Positions 55,005-63,668 of a stretch of DNA of 64,000 nt are shown here, piece after piece; within the stretch, counting starts at the first letter, position 1; every line of letters starts with the position of its first letter. Source of the DNA: Rhodococcus marinonascens NBRC 14363 (lineage in GTDB: Bacteria; Actinomycetota; Actinomycetes; Mycobacteriales; Mycobacteriaceae). A model generated the notes under the pieces. It was not told the origin of the DNA and did not search any database. It was given only the letters and a program-made list of their open reading frames with translations. The position numbers were made by a program, and so were the translations under genes. The stretch is taken from the NCBI RefSeq assembly GCF_001894885.1, contig NZ_BCXB01000012.1:1-64000 (forward strand). The letters are read 5' to 3'.

Positions 55005-55738
55005 GCGTCAGCGAGCAGTACTCCGATACGGCCGACACGGCGCCCGCGGGCACCGCTGGCGCCGTGACGTCAGGATCTCCCACGGTGGGTACTCGTGACG
55101 CGCGTCATCAGAAACGGGTCCTGCTCGTCTGGGATGCACCCAACCTGGACATGGGACTCGGCTCCATCCTCGGTGGCCGGCCAACGGCCGCCTACCGGCC
55201 ACGATTCGACGCGCTCGGTCGCTGGCTGCTCTCCCGAACCGCAGAACTGTCCGCGGCCGACACCTCCACCCTCGAGGCCGAGGCGACGGTCTTCACCAAC
55301 ATCGCGGCTGGCAGCGCCGATGTCGTGAGGCCGTGGGTCGAGGCCTTGCGTAATGTGGGTTTTGCGGTGTTCGCCAAGCCGAAGATCGATGAGGACAGCG
55401 ACGTCGATTCCGACATGCTGGACCATATCGCGCTTCGTCTCGGTGAGGGTCTGGCCGGTGTCATGGTCGCTTCCGCCGACGGTCAAGCCTTCCGCGAACC
55501 GTTGGAGGGCATCGCTGCGACCGGCATTCCGGTTCAGATAATCGGATTCCGCGAGCACGCCAGTTGGGCAGTGGCGTCCGAACTCTTGGACTTCGTCGAT
55601 CTCGAGGACATCACCGGCGTGTTCCGGGAGCCACTGCCTCGGGTCAGCCTCGACACGCTGCCCGACGAGGGCGCCTGGTTGCAGCCGTTCCGACCGCTTT
55701 CCGCCCTGCTCGTCGGGCGAAAAAGTGCTGCCGAGTAG
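55001..55738 (+). CDS. NYN-domain protein (Rv0207c homologue)
   Basis: A 245-residue protein with a PIN-like NYN nuclease fold. The strand-1 motif is VLLVWDAPNLDMGLG, with the first acidic residue; later acidic residues lie in KIDEDSDVDSDMLDHIALRL and VASADGQAF, the pattern of a metal-dependent RNase. A disordered Thr/Ala-rich N-terminus precedes it. It is coupled to trmB and ends ten bases before mmpL3, the conserved order in mycolic-acid bacteria. Confidence 0.75.
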   Translation: MSVSEQYSDTADTAPAGTAGAVTSGSPTVGTRDARHQKRVLLVWDAPNLDMGLGSILGGRPTAAYRPRFDALGRWLLSRTAELSAADTSTLEAEATVFTNIAAGSADVVRPWVEALRNVGFAVFAKPKIDEDSDVDSDMLDHIALRLGEGLAGVMVASADGQAFREPLEGIAATGIPVQIIGFREHASWAVASELLDFVDLEDITGVFREPLPRVSLDTLPDEGAWLQPFRPLSALLVGRKSAAE

Positions 55739-55748
55739 GAGTTGATCT

Positions 55749-58700
55749 GTGTTCGCGAGCTGGGGAAGCGTCGTCTACCGGGCCCGATTCACCGTCATCG
55801 GCATCATGGTTGCCTTGTTGCTCGGTTCGGCCGCCTACGGACTGAGCCTCGAGAAGCATCTCAGCCAGAGCGGCTGGGACGATCCGGGTTCGGAGTCAGT
55901 CGCCGCGGCAGAGCTGGCTGACAGCACCTTCGGTCGCGACACCACCAGCGACGTCATAGCGCTCTATACGGCGCCCGAGGGCAAGACGATCGAAGATCCG
56001 GAGTTCCAGGCGAAGATTGTCGAGAACCTGGAATCGCTGGTCGCGAACAACCCGGACAAGGTCCTCAGGATCACCGGTGGCTACTTCGAGGTGGGCAACG
56101 GGCTACAACTCGCCGCCGCGTCGGATGCCGACAAGCAGCACGCAATCGAAAGTGTGGCGATCGTCGGCGATAACGACACCGAGGTCACGAATAACTTCGG
56201 TGACATCAAGGACGAGTTCTACATCGACGGTATCGATGTGCAACTCTCCGGGCTCCAGCCCGTCGCCAACGCTTTGACCGACACGATGGCCAACGACATC
56301 CGCCGGATGGAAATGCTGGCGATTCCCGCCGTAGGCATCCTTCTGTTCTTCGTGTTCGGCGGCGTCGTCGCAGCGGCGTTGCCGCTGATCATCGGAGGTC
56401 TGACAGTCGTCGGCGCCAACGGCATCGTCCGTCTGTTCACCAACTTCACCGAGGTCAACTCATTCGTCGCACCCGTGGTCTCCCTGGTGGGCCTCGGCCT
56501 GGCCATCGACTACGGGTTATTCATCGTCAGCCGATTCCGAGAAGAGATGGCGGAGGGGCACGACACCGCCTCCGCCGTCCGTAGAACGGTCATGACCGCG
56601 GGTCGCACCGTGACCTTCTCCGCAACGATGATCATCGTCAGCCTCGGCGGGCTGATGCTGTTCCCACAGGGCTTCCTGAAATCGGTCGCCTACGGCGCCA
56701 TCGCGACGGTCGGACTCGCCGCACTGACGTCCATCACGATCCTGCCGGCGATCCTCGGCATCCTCGGCAAGCGAGTCGACGCCCTCACCCTGGACCGATT
56801 CCGTCAAACCAAGAACACCGAAGAAATCGAGGCGAGCATCTGGGGTCGCCTCACCCAGTGGGTGATGCGCAACCCGCTCAAGGTGACCATCCCGATCGTC
56901 GTGGGTCTCCTCTTGCTGATCATCCCGCTGACGGGGATCAAGTTTGGTGGCATCAACGAGACCTACCTTCCCCCGAACAATCAGACCCGCGAGGCGCAGG
57001 AAGAGTTCGACGAGATCTTCCCGAATCTGCGCACCGAACCGATCAAACTTGTCGTGTCCGACGCGGACAACCAGGAACTCGGCCAGATCATCAGGGATGC
57101 CAGCGACGCACCTGGCCTGATCGAAAGATTCACTCCTGAGGGGGCCACCAAGGACGGCGTCGTCGTCCTCAAGGCCGGCCTCGTCGACCGCAACGAGTCG
57201 AAGCCGGCCATCGACTACCTCCGTGCCATGGACAATCCCGACGGCGTGCAGGTGCTGGTGGGCGGTACCCCGGCGATCGAGCAGGACAGCATCTCGGCGC
57301 TCCTCGACCACCTGCCCACGATGGTGATCTCTGTCCTTTTCCTGACGACGCTGCTGATGTTCCTGACGTTCGGCTCGCTGGTGCTGCCGATCAAGGCGGC
57401 CTTGATGAGTGCGCTGGGCCTCGGTTCCACGCTCGGCATCCTGACTTGGATCTTCATCGACGGTCACGGTGCGTCGTGGCTGAACTTCACTCCGGGCCCG
57501 ATCAGTTCGCCCGTCCTGGTGCTGATCATCGCGATCGTCTACGGCCTGTCCACCGACTACGAGGTGTTCCTGCTCTCGCGCATGGTGGAGGCGAGAGCCC
57601 AAGGGGCAAGTACGACGGAATCGATCCGCATCGGCACCGCGCACACGGGTCGCATCATCACCGCGGCAGCCCTCATCCTCATCGTGGTCACCGGTGCGTT
57701 CGGATTCTCGGAACTGGTGATGATGAAGTACATCTCGTACGGCATGATCGCTGCGCTGATCATTGACGCCACCCTGATCCGTATGTTCCTCGTGCCCGCC
57801 ACGATGAAACTTCTCGGTGACGACTGCTGGTGGGCGCCGGCGTGGATGAAGCGCATCCAGGAGAAGACAGGTCTCGCTGAGCCCATCCTCGACACCGAGA
57901 TGATGCCGACCGACGTTCCGGAACTCACCCCGATCGGTGCCGCCGCGTCTGCGCGCGATGCCGCCGGGGCGTTCACGCCCGGGAAGCCTGAACCGCTCAC
58001 CGAGCCAATCCCCTTGGTCACCCAGGCCCCGGCCGGCAAAAATTCCGAGGACGACGCCGAGACTCTTCAGGCCCAGACCGAAGCTCGACGGTCGGCGACC
58101 GGCCGGCCCGCCCGTCCACAGAAGGAGAGCGAGGACGCCTCGCCGGCGCAACCGCAGACCACGGCGCTGTCACAGCCCACTCCCCAGCGATCAGCCCCGA
58201 CGCAGTCACATCCCGCACCGCAGTCACATCCCGCACCGCAGTCACATCCCGCACCGCAGTCACATCCCGCACCGCAGTCACATCCCGCACCGCAGTCACA
58301 TCCCGCACCGCAGTCACATCCCGCATCGCAGTCGCGTCCGGCGCCGCGACCCCGCCCGGCAGCTCCGACAATGGGGCCCGCCACCGAGTCGCGGCCCATC
58401 GAGAGCTGGCTCGCAGACCTTCGATCCACATCCACAGCCGAACGGCGTGCGGTCTCCCTGTCTACGGAAGCGCACCGGACTGCGTCGGTGCCGCCGCTCC
58501 CGACCGTCACGCCCCGCCCGGTGTCCCCGCCGCCGAAGCCTCGCGAACCGGAGGCCCCGGAGTCCGCGAATAGCGATCAGCGCGAAAAAGGCACGAGCGG
58601 AACCCCTGCAAAGGACGCGACCGACGCACCGGCCAACGGCACGCGTCGTCGTAGCGGCGACGAGCCCCCCTCCGATCCGGACGACGCGTCGAGCGGCAGG

Positions 58701-58766
58701 CATCGAGCGGACGACGCCGCCGCCGTGAGCGTGAGCGAGCTCATCGCCCGGCAGCACCGGCAATGA
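55749..58766 (+). CDS. mmpL3: RND-family lipid transporter MmpL3
   Basis: Proton-driven exporter of trehalose monomycolate, essential in mycobacteria. Twelve TM segments in two halves with two periplasmic loops. The proton-relay pairs Asp-Tyr are present in TM4 (D254-Y255 in GLAIDYGLF) and TM10 (D603-Y604 in GLSTDYEVF). The 1005 residues include a long cytosolic C-terminal tail rich in Pro, Glu and Ser, with six exact QSHPAP repeats plus two degenerate ones. GTG 55749 follows AGGAG. Neighbour order trmB, NYN, mmpL3 supports the orthology. Confidence 0.95.
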   Translation: MFASWGSVVYRARFTVIGIMVALLLGSAAYGLSLEKHLSQSGWDDPGSESVAAAELADSTFGRDTTSDVIALYTAPEGKTIEDPEFQAKIVENLESLVANNPDKVLRITGGYFEVGNGLQLAAASDADKQHAIESVAIVGDNDTEVTNNFGDIKDEFYIDGIDVQLSGLQPVANALTDTMANDIRRMEMLAIPAVGILLFFVFGGVVAAALPLIIGGLTVVGANGIVRLFTNFTEVNSFVAPVVSLVGLGLAIDYGLFIVSRFREEMAEGHDTASAVRRTVMTAGRTVTFSATMIIVSLGGLMLFPQGFLKSVAYGAIATVGLAALTSITILPAILGILGKRVDALTLDRFRQTKNTEEIEASIWGRLTQWVMRNPLKVTIPIVVGLLLLIIPLTGIKFGGINETYLPPNNQTREAQEEFDEIFPNLRTEPIKLVVSDADNQELGQIIRDASDAPGLIERFTPEGATKDGVVVLKAGLVDRNESKPAIDYLRAMDNPDGVQVLVGGTPAIEQDSISALLDHLPTMVISVLFLTTLLMFLTFGSLVLPIKAALMSALGLGSTLGILTWIFIDGHGASWLNFTPGPISSPVLVLIIAIVYGLSTDYEVFLLSRMVEARAQGASTTESIRIGTAHTGRIITAAALILIVVTGAFGFSELVMMKYISYGMIAALIIDATLIRMFLVPATMKLLGDDCWWAPAWMKRIQEKTGLAEPILDTEMMPTDVPELTPIGAAASARDAAGAFTPGKPEPLTEPIPLVTQAPAGKNSEDDAETLQAQTEARRSATGRPARPQKESEDASPAQPQTTALSQPTPQRSAPTQSHPAPQSHPAPQSHPAPQSHPAPQSHPAPQSHPAPQSHPASQSRPAPRPRPAAPTMGPATESRPIESWLADLRSTSTAERRAVSLSTEAHRTASVPPLPTVTPRPVSPPPKPREPEAPESANSDQREKGTSGTPAKDATDAPANGTRRRSGDEPPSDPDDASSGRHRADDAAAVSVSELIARQHRQ
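58203..58346 (+). repeat. 18-bp minisatellite in the mmpL3 tail
   Basis: Six exact copies of CAGTCACATCCCGCACCG (58203-58310), then two degenerate ones, coding QSHPAP repeats. It is in frame, so copy changes would lengthen or shorten the tail without disrupting the protein. Confidence 0.9.
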
Positions 58767-58790
58767 CGAAATCACATCCGATGAGGTTTG

Positions 58791-59447
58791 CTACCTGAAC
58801 ATCCGGCGAAACGACGTGCCCAGAGAATGTCTTGCGGTGACGCTCCCGAATCGGAGCTTGCCCCGTGCTACGACATGCAGTGGGCCGATCGGCGGGCCGG
58901 TCCGAACCTTGTTACTCACCATGCCGCCGATCGTTTCCACCCCGGCGAGGTCGACCGTCGCTTCTTCCGGTACAACAAGCGTGATTGTGCTTCCGTAATC
59001 GTCGATCGCGACATGCACCACCTGCGTCGCCATGACGGCTCGGGTGAAGTCGAGCGACACTGTAGACAGCTTGGTGTTCACTTGGAGGACCGGTGCAACA
59101 CTCCACCGCCCGGTACGGCTAATGGTTGACAACCGGCCCTGGATGACGCCTCCCGCCATCGGGGCCTGTGGCAAATACGCGTTCGGTGGCGCCGGGCGCG
59201 CCACCTGTTGTGGGTCAGGGTACGGGGGAACGGGGTACGGGGTACGTGCGAACTCGGAAACGATGGCGATACCGGGGAGATCCGCCAGAACTGCGTTCAA
59301 CTCCCCCCGCGTCTTCGCGGCGAGAGCCGTGTCCATCCGTTCCGTGAACTCACCGAGCGAAAGCATCCCCTGGCCCACAGCCCGCTGCAACAACTCGCCG
59401 ACATGTTCCCGTTCCGCATCCGATACGCGCAGATTCCGTGCCTCCAT
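58791..59447 (-). CDS. DUF1707 protein with C-terminal LiaF-like domain
   Basis: A 218-residue protein. The start, LRVSDAEREHVGELLQRAV and LSLGEFTERMDTALAAKTRGEL, is a DUF1707 (SHOCT-like) domain; a Pro/Tyr-rich linker (PYPVPPYPDP) leads to a beta domain like the LiaF/cell-wall-active antibiotic response family (DDYGSTITLVVPEEATVDL). Probably an envelope-stress-related cytosolic protein. ATG 59447. It is transcribed away from the cyclase gene at 59.7 kb. Confidence 0.75.
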   Translation of the reverse strand: MEARNLRVSDAEREHVGELLQRAVGQGMLSLGEFTERMDTALAAKTRGELNAVLADLPGIAIVSEFARTPYPVPPYPDPQQVARPAPPNAYLPQAPMAGGVIQGRLSTISRTGRWSVAPVLQVNTKLSTVSLDFTRAVMATQVVHVAIDDYGSTITLVVPEEATVDLAGVETIGGMVSNKVRTGPPIGPLHVVARGKLRFGSVTARHSLGTSFRRMFR

Positions 59448-59705
59448 ACCGATCAGAATAGGCAACCCATTCTTAGAAGTATCCGGAAGGCTCCGGTCTT
59501 CACCGCGTCCGGAACGTGCCCATTGACGTCGGTGGTGAGGTTTGCGTTCGAGTTCTTCCTGTTTCCGAGTGCTGCTCGTTCGCTGCACCTGCGGAGGATA
59601 TCGACGTTCGGAGAATATCGGGCGGTTCGCTCCCGGGACGCACGCGTTCGCGCGCATTGAGGGACATGCACTACTCCACTGTTGACACCCGCTAAGTTAA
59701 ACGGC

Positions 59706-61220
59706 GTGCGGGAATTCTATAGAGCGATTGCGACGACAGTCCGCAGCCGATGGCCGCTCTATATGTTTTCGATGCTTCTCGCCAATTTCTTCGGCGCCAT
59801 TCTCGTCTTCGCGTTCGTGCGCTACGGCGTGCCGATCCCGGAAACGCCGGCCATCGCCGCCGACCGGGTGCGCAACTTCGTCATCTTCGGCGGCTACCTC
59901 GCGTTCGCCACCGTCGTGAGCCTTATCGCCGCCGCGATGATGCTGAGATCGGTCGTGCAATGGCAGTTGCGGGGGGGTCCACCGACACGCAGCCAGCAGA
60001 TGTCGGCGCTGCACGCACCGCTGAGGCAGGCGATCGTGCATCTGGTGTTGTGGATCCTGGGCGGCATCCTCTTCGTGATGGTCACGATCAAGGAGATGCC
60101 GGATCTCGCGATTGTTGTGATCGTCACTGTCGGCATGGCGGCCACGACCACGTTCGGCTTCACCTACATGCTCGGCGAACGCATCCTTCGCCCGGTGGCT
60201 GCTCGCGCCCTCAGCGAGGGCGACTTCGACCGGACCGTGGCTCCCGGCGTCGGCATCCGGATGGCTATGACCTGGGGGCTCGGAACGCTGCTGCCCGTCA
60301 TCGGCATCATCCTGCTGTGCGTCATGCAGCTGACCGACGGACTGCGATATTCTTCCAAAGCCCTCGCGTGGGCGATCCTGCTGCTATCGATCATCACGAT
60401 CGCCCAGGCTTTCGCGTTGTCGATGCTGACGGCTAGCCAGATCTCCGACCCCATCAAGCAACTGCGACGAGCCATCGAACGCGTCCAGCGCGGTGCCACC
60501 GATGTCCACGTCGAGGTGTTCGACGGAAGCGAGATCGGGCGACTGCAGGTCGGGTTCAACCGCATGATGCGCGAATCGGACGAACGACGACGCCTGCGCG
60601 AGTTGTTCGGTCAACATGTCGGCGAGGACGTCGCGCGCCGCGCGCTGCAGTTCGGAACCGAACTCGGGGGTGAGACGCGGTTCGTGGCCGTGTTGTTCGT
60701 CGACATGGTCGGTTCCACCGGCGCTGCGGCGGAGCGACCCCCGGGAGAGGTCGTGAACCTGCTCAATGAGTTCTTCCGCATAGTCGTCGGGGTGGTCGAC
60801 CGGCACAATGGCTTCGTCAACAAATTCATGGGTGACGCAGCCCTCGCGATCTTCGGAGCCCCCCTCGACCGTCCGGACGCGCCGACGGCCGCGCTGGCCG
60901 CAGCGCGGGAGTTGCGGTTTGCACTTCACCGGATCACCGGCCTCGACGTCGGAATCGGCGTCTCCGCGGGCCTGGCAGTCGCAGGCAACATCGGCGCCTC
61001 CGAACGCTTCGAGTACACGGTGATCGGCGACCCCGTCAACGAGGCGTCGCGACTCACTGAGCTCGCCAAGCTTCACCCGAGCCGGGTGCTGGCATCCACG
61101 AGTGCCTTGTATTTCGCCGACGACGACGAACAAGGGCACTGGGAACTCGGTGAACAGGTGCAGTTACGAGGGCGTCGCCGCAACACGCATCTGGCTTGGC
61201 CCGAGGACTATCCGGTGTGA
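59706..61220 (+). CDS. Membrane-bound class III adenylate cyclase
   Basis: A 504-residue receptor-type cyclase. Six TM segments (residues about 10-250) lead to a HAMP-like segment (SDPIKQLRRAIERVQRGATD, GSEIGRLQVGFNRMM), then the cyclase domain with VLFVDMVGST (metal Asp), FMGDAALAIFGAP (second metal Asp), and YTVIGDPVNEASRL. This is the Rv1318c-Rv1320c/Rv3645 architecture. GTG 59706 and TTG 59682 are possible starts. It overlaps the next gene by GTGA. Confidence 0.85.
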   Translation: MREFYRAIATTVRSRWPLYMFSMLLANFFGAILVFAFVRYGVPIPETPAIAADRVRNFVIFGGYLAFATVVSLIAAAMMLRSVVQWQLRGGPPTRSQQMSALHAPLRQAIVHLVLWILGGILFVMVTIKEMPDLAIVVIVTVGMAATTTFGFTYMLGERILRPVAARALSEGDFDRTVAPGVGIRMAMTWGLGTLLPVIGIILLCVMQLTDGLRYSSKALAWAILLLSIITIAQAFALSMLTASQISDPIKQLRRAIERVQRGATDVHVEVFDGSEIGRLQVGFNRMMRESDERRRLRELFGQHVGEDVARRALQFGTELGGETRFVAVLFVDMVGSTGAAAERPPGEVVNLLNEFFRIVVGVVDRHNGFVNKFMGDAALAIFGAPLDRPDAPTAALAAARELRFALHRITGLDVGIGVSAGLAVAGNIGASERFEYTVIGDPVNEASRLTELAKLHPSRVLASTSALYFADDDEQGHWELGEQVQLRGRRRNTHLAWPEDYPV

Positions 61221-62386
61221 TCCGCTACCCGTTGGTTACGCTGACCAACGTGGCCCAGCCTCTATCCGACCCGCCCCCTGCCGAGCCAACTCGGCAACGA
61301 AGTCGCTTCTGGTGGATCAAGTGGCTGCTCGGCGGCGGCCTTCTGGCACTGCTCACCGTCGAGGCCATTTACCTGTGGCCAACGCTCAGCGACTCGTGGA
61401 GAGCGCTCACCGAGATCCACTGGGGGTGGGTCGCCGCGTGCATCGGCGCTCAGGCCGTCTCCTTGAGCGGGTACGGCGCCGTCCAGCAGCGGTTGTTGCA
61501 GGCGGGTGGGGTCGTCGTTAGTCAGCGGAAGTCGGTGTCGGTGATCTACGCGAGTACGGCGATGGCCGTCAGCCTGCCGGCCGGTCAGGTGTTCTCCACG
61601 GCGTTCACCTACAAGCAGACCCGCAAGTGGGGCGCTACTCCCGTCGTGGCGTCGTGGCAGCTGGCGATCTCGGGGGTGATCGCCGCGGGCAGCCTTGCGC
61701 TGCTCGGCGCTGCCGGCGCGTTCGCGGTGGGTACGAGGGTCAGCCCGATTACCCTGGCGCTGTCGTTGGTCGCGGCCTTCGCTCTGTTCTTCGCTCTGCG
61801 GTACGTCTCCCGGAACCCCGATTCCGTCGAGTCGATCGGACGGTGGGTGCTGTCCCGGTACAACATGTCGCGCGACAATCCGCCGGACACCGGCGTCGAC
61901 CGGTGGAGGAGGATCCTCAGCCAGCTCGATTCGGTCGAACTCGGCCGCCGCGATTCCCTGATCGCGTTCGGATGGTCGGGCGTGCACCGGATCGCCGACG
62001 TCGCGTGTCTCGGTTTCGCGTGCTGGGCGGTGGGCGCGGAACCGTCACTGGCGGGCTTGCTCATCGCGTTCGCCGCAGCCAAGGCCGTGGCGAGTATTCC
62101 TCTGGCCCCCGGCGGGCTGGGGTTCGTCGACGGCACGCTGATTGCCACCTTGACGGCAGCCGGGGCGACAGCGTCGCAAGCCCTCGCGGCCGTCTTCGTC
62201 TACCGCGTGGTCAGCTACATCCTCGTCGCACTTGTCGGTTGGATAGTCTTCCTCATCCTGTTCCGGCGCAACCAGCACGAGGACCTGGGGATGGACGTCG
62301 AGTTCGAACGACAGGAACAATCGTCGGCGGCCGCCGACGACCACACCACGCGTGCTGCAGACCCCGAGCCCGATTCCCAGCCGTAA
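61217..62386 (+). CDS. UPF0104/lysylphosphatidylglycerol synthase TM-region protein
   Basis: A 389-residue membrane protein with about eight TM segments and a polar C-terminal tail. The conserved PLAPGGLGFVDGTLI motif places it in the LPG_synthase_TM (UPF0104, flippase-like) family, whose soluble aminoacyl-transferase domain is absent here. A role in lipid translocation is inferred. GTG 61217 overlaps the cyclase stop; GTG 61250 is an alternative. Confidence 0.8.
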   Translation: MIRYPLVTLTNVAQPLSDPPPAEPTRQRSRFWWIKWLLGGGLLALLTVEAIYLWPTLSDSWRALTEIHWGWVAACIGAQAVSLSGYGAVQQRLLQAGGVVVSQRKSVSVIYASTAMAVSLPAGQVFSTAFTYKQTRKWGATPVVASWQLAISGVIAAGSLALLGAAGAFAVGTRVSPITLALSLVAAFALFFALRYVSRNPDSVESIGRWVLSRYNMSRDNPPDTGVDRWRRILSQLDSVELGRRDSLIAFGWSGVHRIADVACLGFACWAVGAEPSLAGLLIAFAAAKAVASIPLAPGGLGFVDGTLIATLTAAGATASQALAAVFVYRVVSYILVALVGWIVFLILFRRNQHEDLGMDVEFERQEQSSAAADDHTTRAADPEPDSQP

Positions 62387-62555
62387 ATCGCGCACTGCAA
62401 CGCAACGATTGAGACACCGCGCCTGGCTCTATACTTGCTGGCACATGCTTCCTGGCACGCCCTTCTCACGCACCCACCACACCGTGATGCGCATCACACT
62501 CTGGTTGCGGAACAAGTTCCTTTCAGGCATCGTTACATATATTAAATTGAACCTT

Positions 62556-62570
62556 CAACTACTTCAGTTG
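62556..62570. promoter_or_regulatory. Operator candidate upstream of the YceI gene
   Basis: CAACT-ACTTC-AGTTG is a 5-bp inverted repeat, next to a TTGAAC/TTCAA element, 22-36 bases before the start. A possible -10 sequence TATACT lies at 62430-62435, with an upstream TTGAGA at 15 bases. Fits a MarR-type repressor site. Confidence 0.4.
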
Positions 62571-62591
62571 TCGTCGATCTAAGGAGTTCAC

Positions 62592-63146
62592 ATGACCACC
62601 GCCACCGCCGCTCTCCCCAACCTGGCCTCCGGAACCTGGGCCATCGACCCGACCCACTCTTCCATCGGTTTCTCCGTACGCCACCTGATGGTCAGCAAGG
62701 TCCGCGGCACGTTCAACGACTTCACCGGCGCGATCACGGTCACCGAGGACGGCATCGCCTCGGTCAACGCCGAGATCCAGGTCTCGTCCATCGACACCAA
62801 GCACGCCGACCGCGACGCGCACCTCGCTTCGGCCGACTACTTCGGCGCCGAGCAGTTCCCGACCGCCACGTTCACGTCGACCGCCATCCGCGCACAGGGT
62901 GACGACTACGTAGTCGAGGGCGAGTTCACCCTCCACGGCGTGACCCGTCCCGTCGCACTCGCGCTCGCCTTCAACGGCGTCAACCCGGGAATGGGCCACG
63001 GCGCGGTGGCGGGCTTCGAAGCCACCACCGAAATCAACCGCAAGGACTTCGGAATCACCGTCGATATGCCGCTCGAAACGGGCGGAGTCGTCGTCGGCGA
63101 CAAGATCAGCATCATCCTCGAGATCGAGGCCAGCCTGCAGGGCTGA
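62592..63146 (+). CDS. YceI family lipid-binding protein
   Basis: A 184-residue YceI-domain protein, a lipocalin-like barrel that binds polyprenyl or isoprenoid lipids in the family prototypes. Seen: WAIDPTHSSIGFSVRHLMVSK, the ADYFGAEQFPTATF block and LHGVTRPVALALAF. No signal peptide, so it is likely cytosolic, as is common in actinobacteria. AAGGAG precedes ATG 62592. Confidence 0.9.
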   Translation: MTTATAALPNLASGTWAIDPTHSSIGFSVRHLMVSKVRGTFNDFTGAITVTEDGIASVNAEIQVSSIDTKHADRDAHLASADYFGAEQFPTATFTSTAIRAQGDDYVVEGEFTLHGVTRPVALALAFNGVNPGMGHGAVAGFEATTEINRKDFGITVDMPLETGGVVVGDKISIILEIEASLQG

Positions 63147-63162
63147 GTCTCCCCGAACAGCA

Positions 63163-63196
63163 GGCGCCCGTCCTCCTCTCGCAGGGGGCGGGCGCC
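63163..63196 (+). terminator. Terminator after the YceI gene
   Basis: GGCGCCCG (63163-63170) pairs with CGGGCGCC (63189-63196) around an 18-base loop, directly after the yceI stop. Confidence 0.6.
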
Positions 63197-63233
63197 CGTT
63201 CTGCTCTCACAGGCCCACCTCTAGGCTGGGCCT

Positions 63234-63629
63234 GTGAAGAAGCATCTGCCCGCGCTCGTGCTGGATATCGTCCTCGTCGTCGTGTTCTGTGCCATCGGTC
63301 GCCGCAACCACGGCGAGGCCAATGCACTGACGGGGCTGGCCGATACGGCATGGCCGTTCCTGACCGGTCTGGCGGTCGGTTGGATCGCCACTGTCGCGCT
63401 CTACCGCGACAAGTTCGACGCGCTCCTGATCGTCCCGACCGGAATCGTGTTGTGGCTGTCGACACTTGTGGTCGGCATGGTGCTACGCATCGTCAGCAGT
63501 CAGGGCACGGCACTGAGCTTCGTCATTGTGGCGAGCACCGTTCTCGCCGTGTTGCTCCTCGGCTGGCGTGCCGTTGCGAAAGCTGTCACGAGGGCGCGCC
63601 ACCACACGATCGTCAGCAAATCCGTATAG
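63234..63629 (+). CDS. DUF3054 membrane protein
   Basis: A 131-residue, four-TM protein: PALVLDIVLVVVFCAIGRRNH, then the conserved WPFLTGLAVGWIA, VPTGIVLWLSTLVVGMVLR and a final TM. This is the DUF3054 pattern; function unknown. GTG 63234 start. Confidence 0.85.
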   Translation: MKKHLPALVLDIVLVVVFCAIGRRNHGEANALTGLADTAWPFLTGLAVGWIATVALYRDKFDALLIVPTGIVLWLSTLVVGMVLRIVSSQGTALSFVIVASTVLAVLLLGWRAVAKAVTRARHHTIVSKSV

Positions 63630-63668
63630 TCGGCGCCCGAACTCCGACTCGATGTGAGACAGGTTCCC

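Noticed and set aside
56517-58151. Long open frame antisense to mmpL3
   Set aside because: A shadow of high-GC codon bias; the plus strand encodes a full RND transporter with all motifs.
58203-58346. 18-bp repeats as a CRISPR array
   Set aside because: No spacers; the units are contiguous, in frame with mmpL3 and code QSHPAP.
59682-59705. TTGACA as a -35 promoter element of the cyclase gene
   Set aside because: No -10 element at normal spacing, and a start codon follows within 24 bases.
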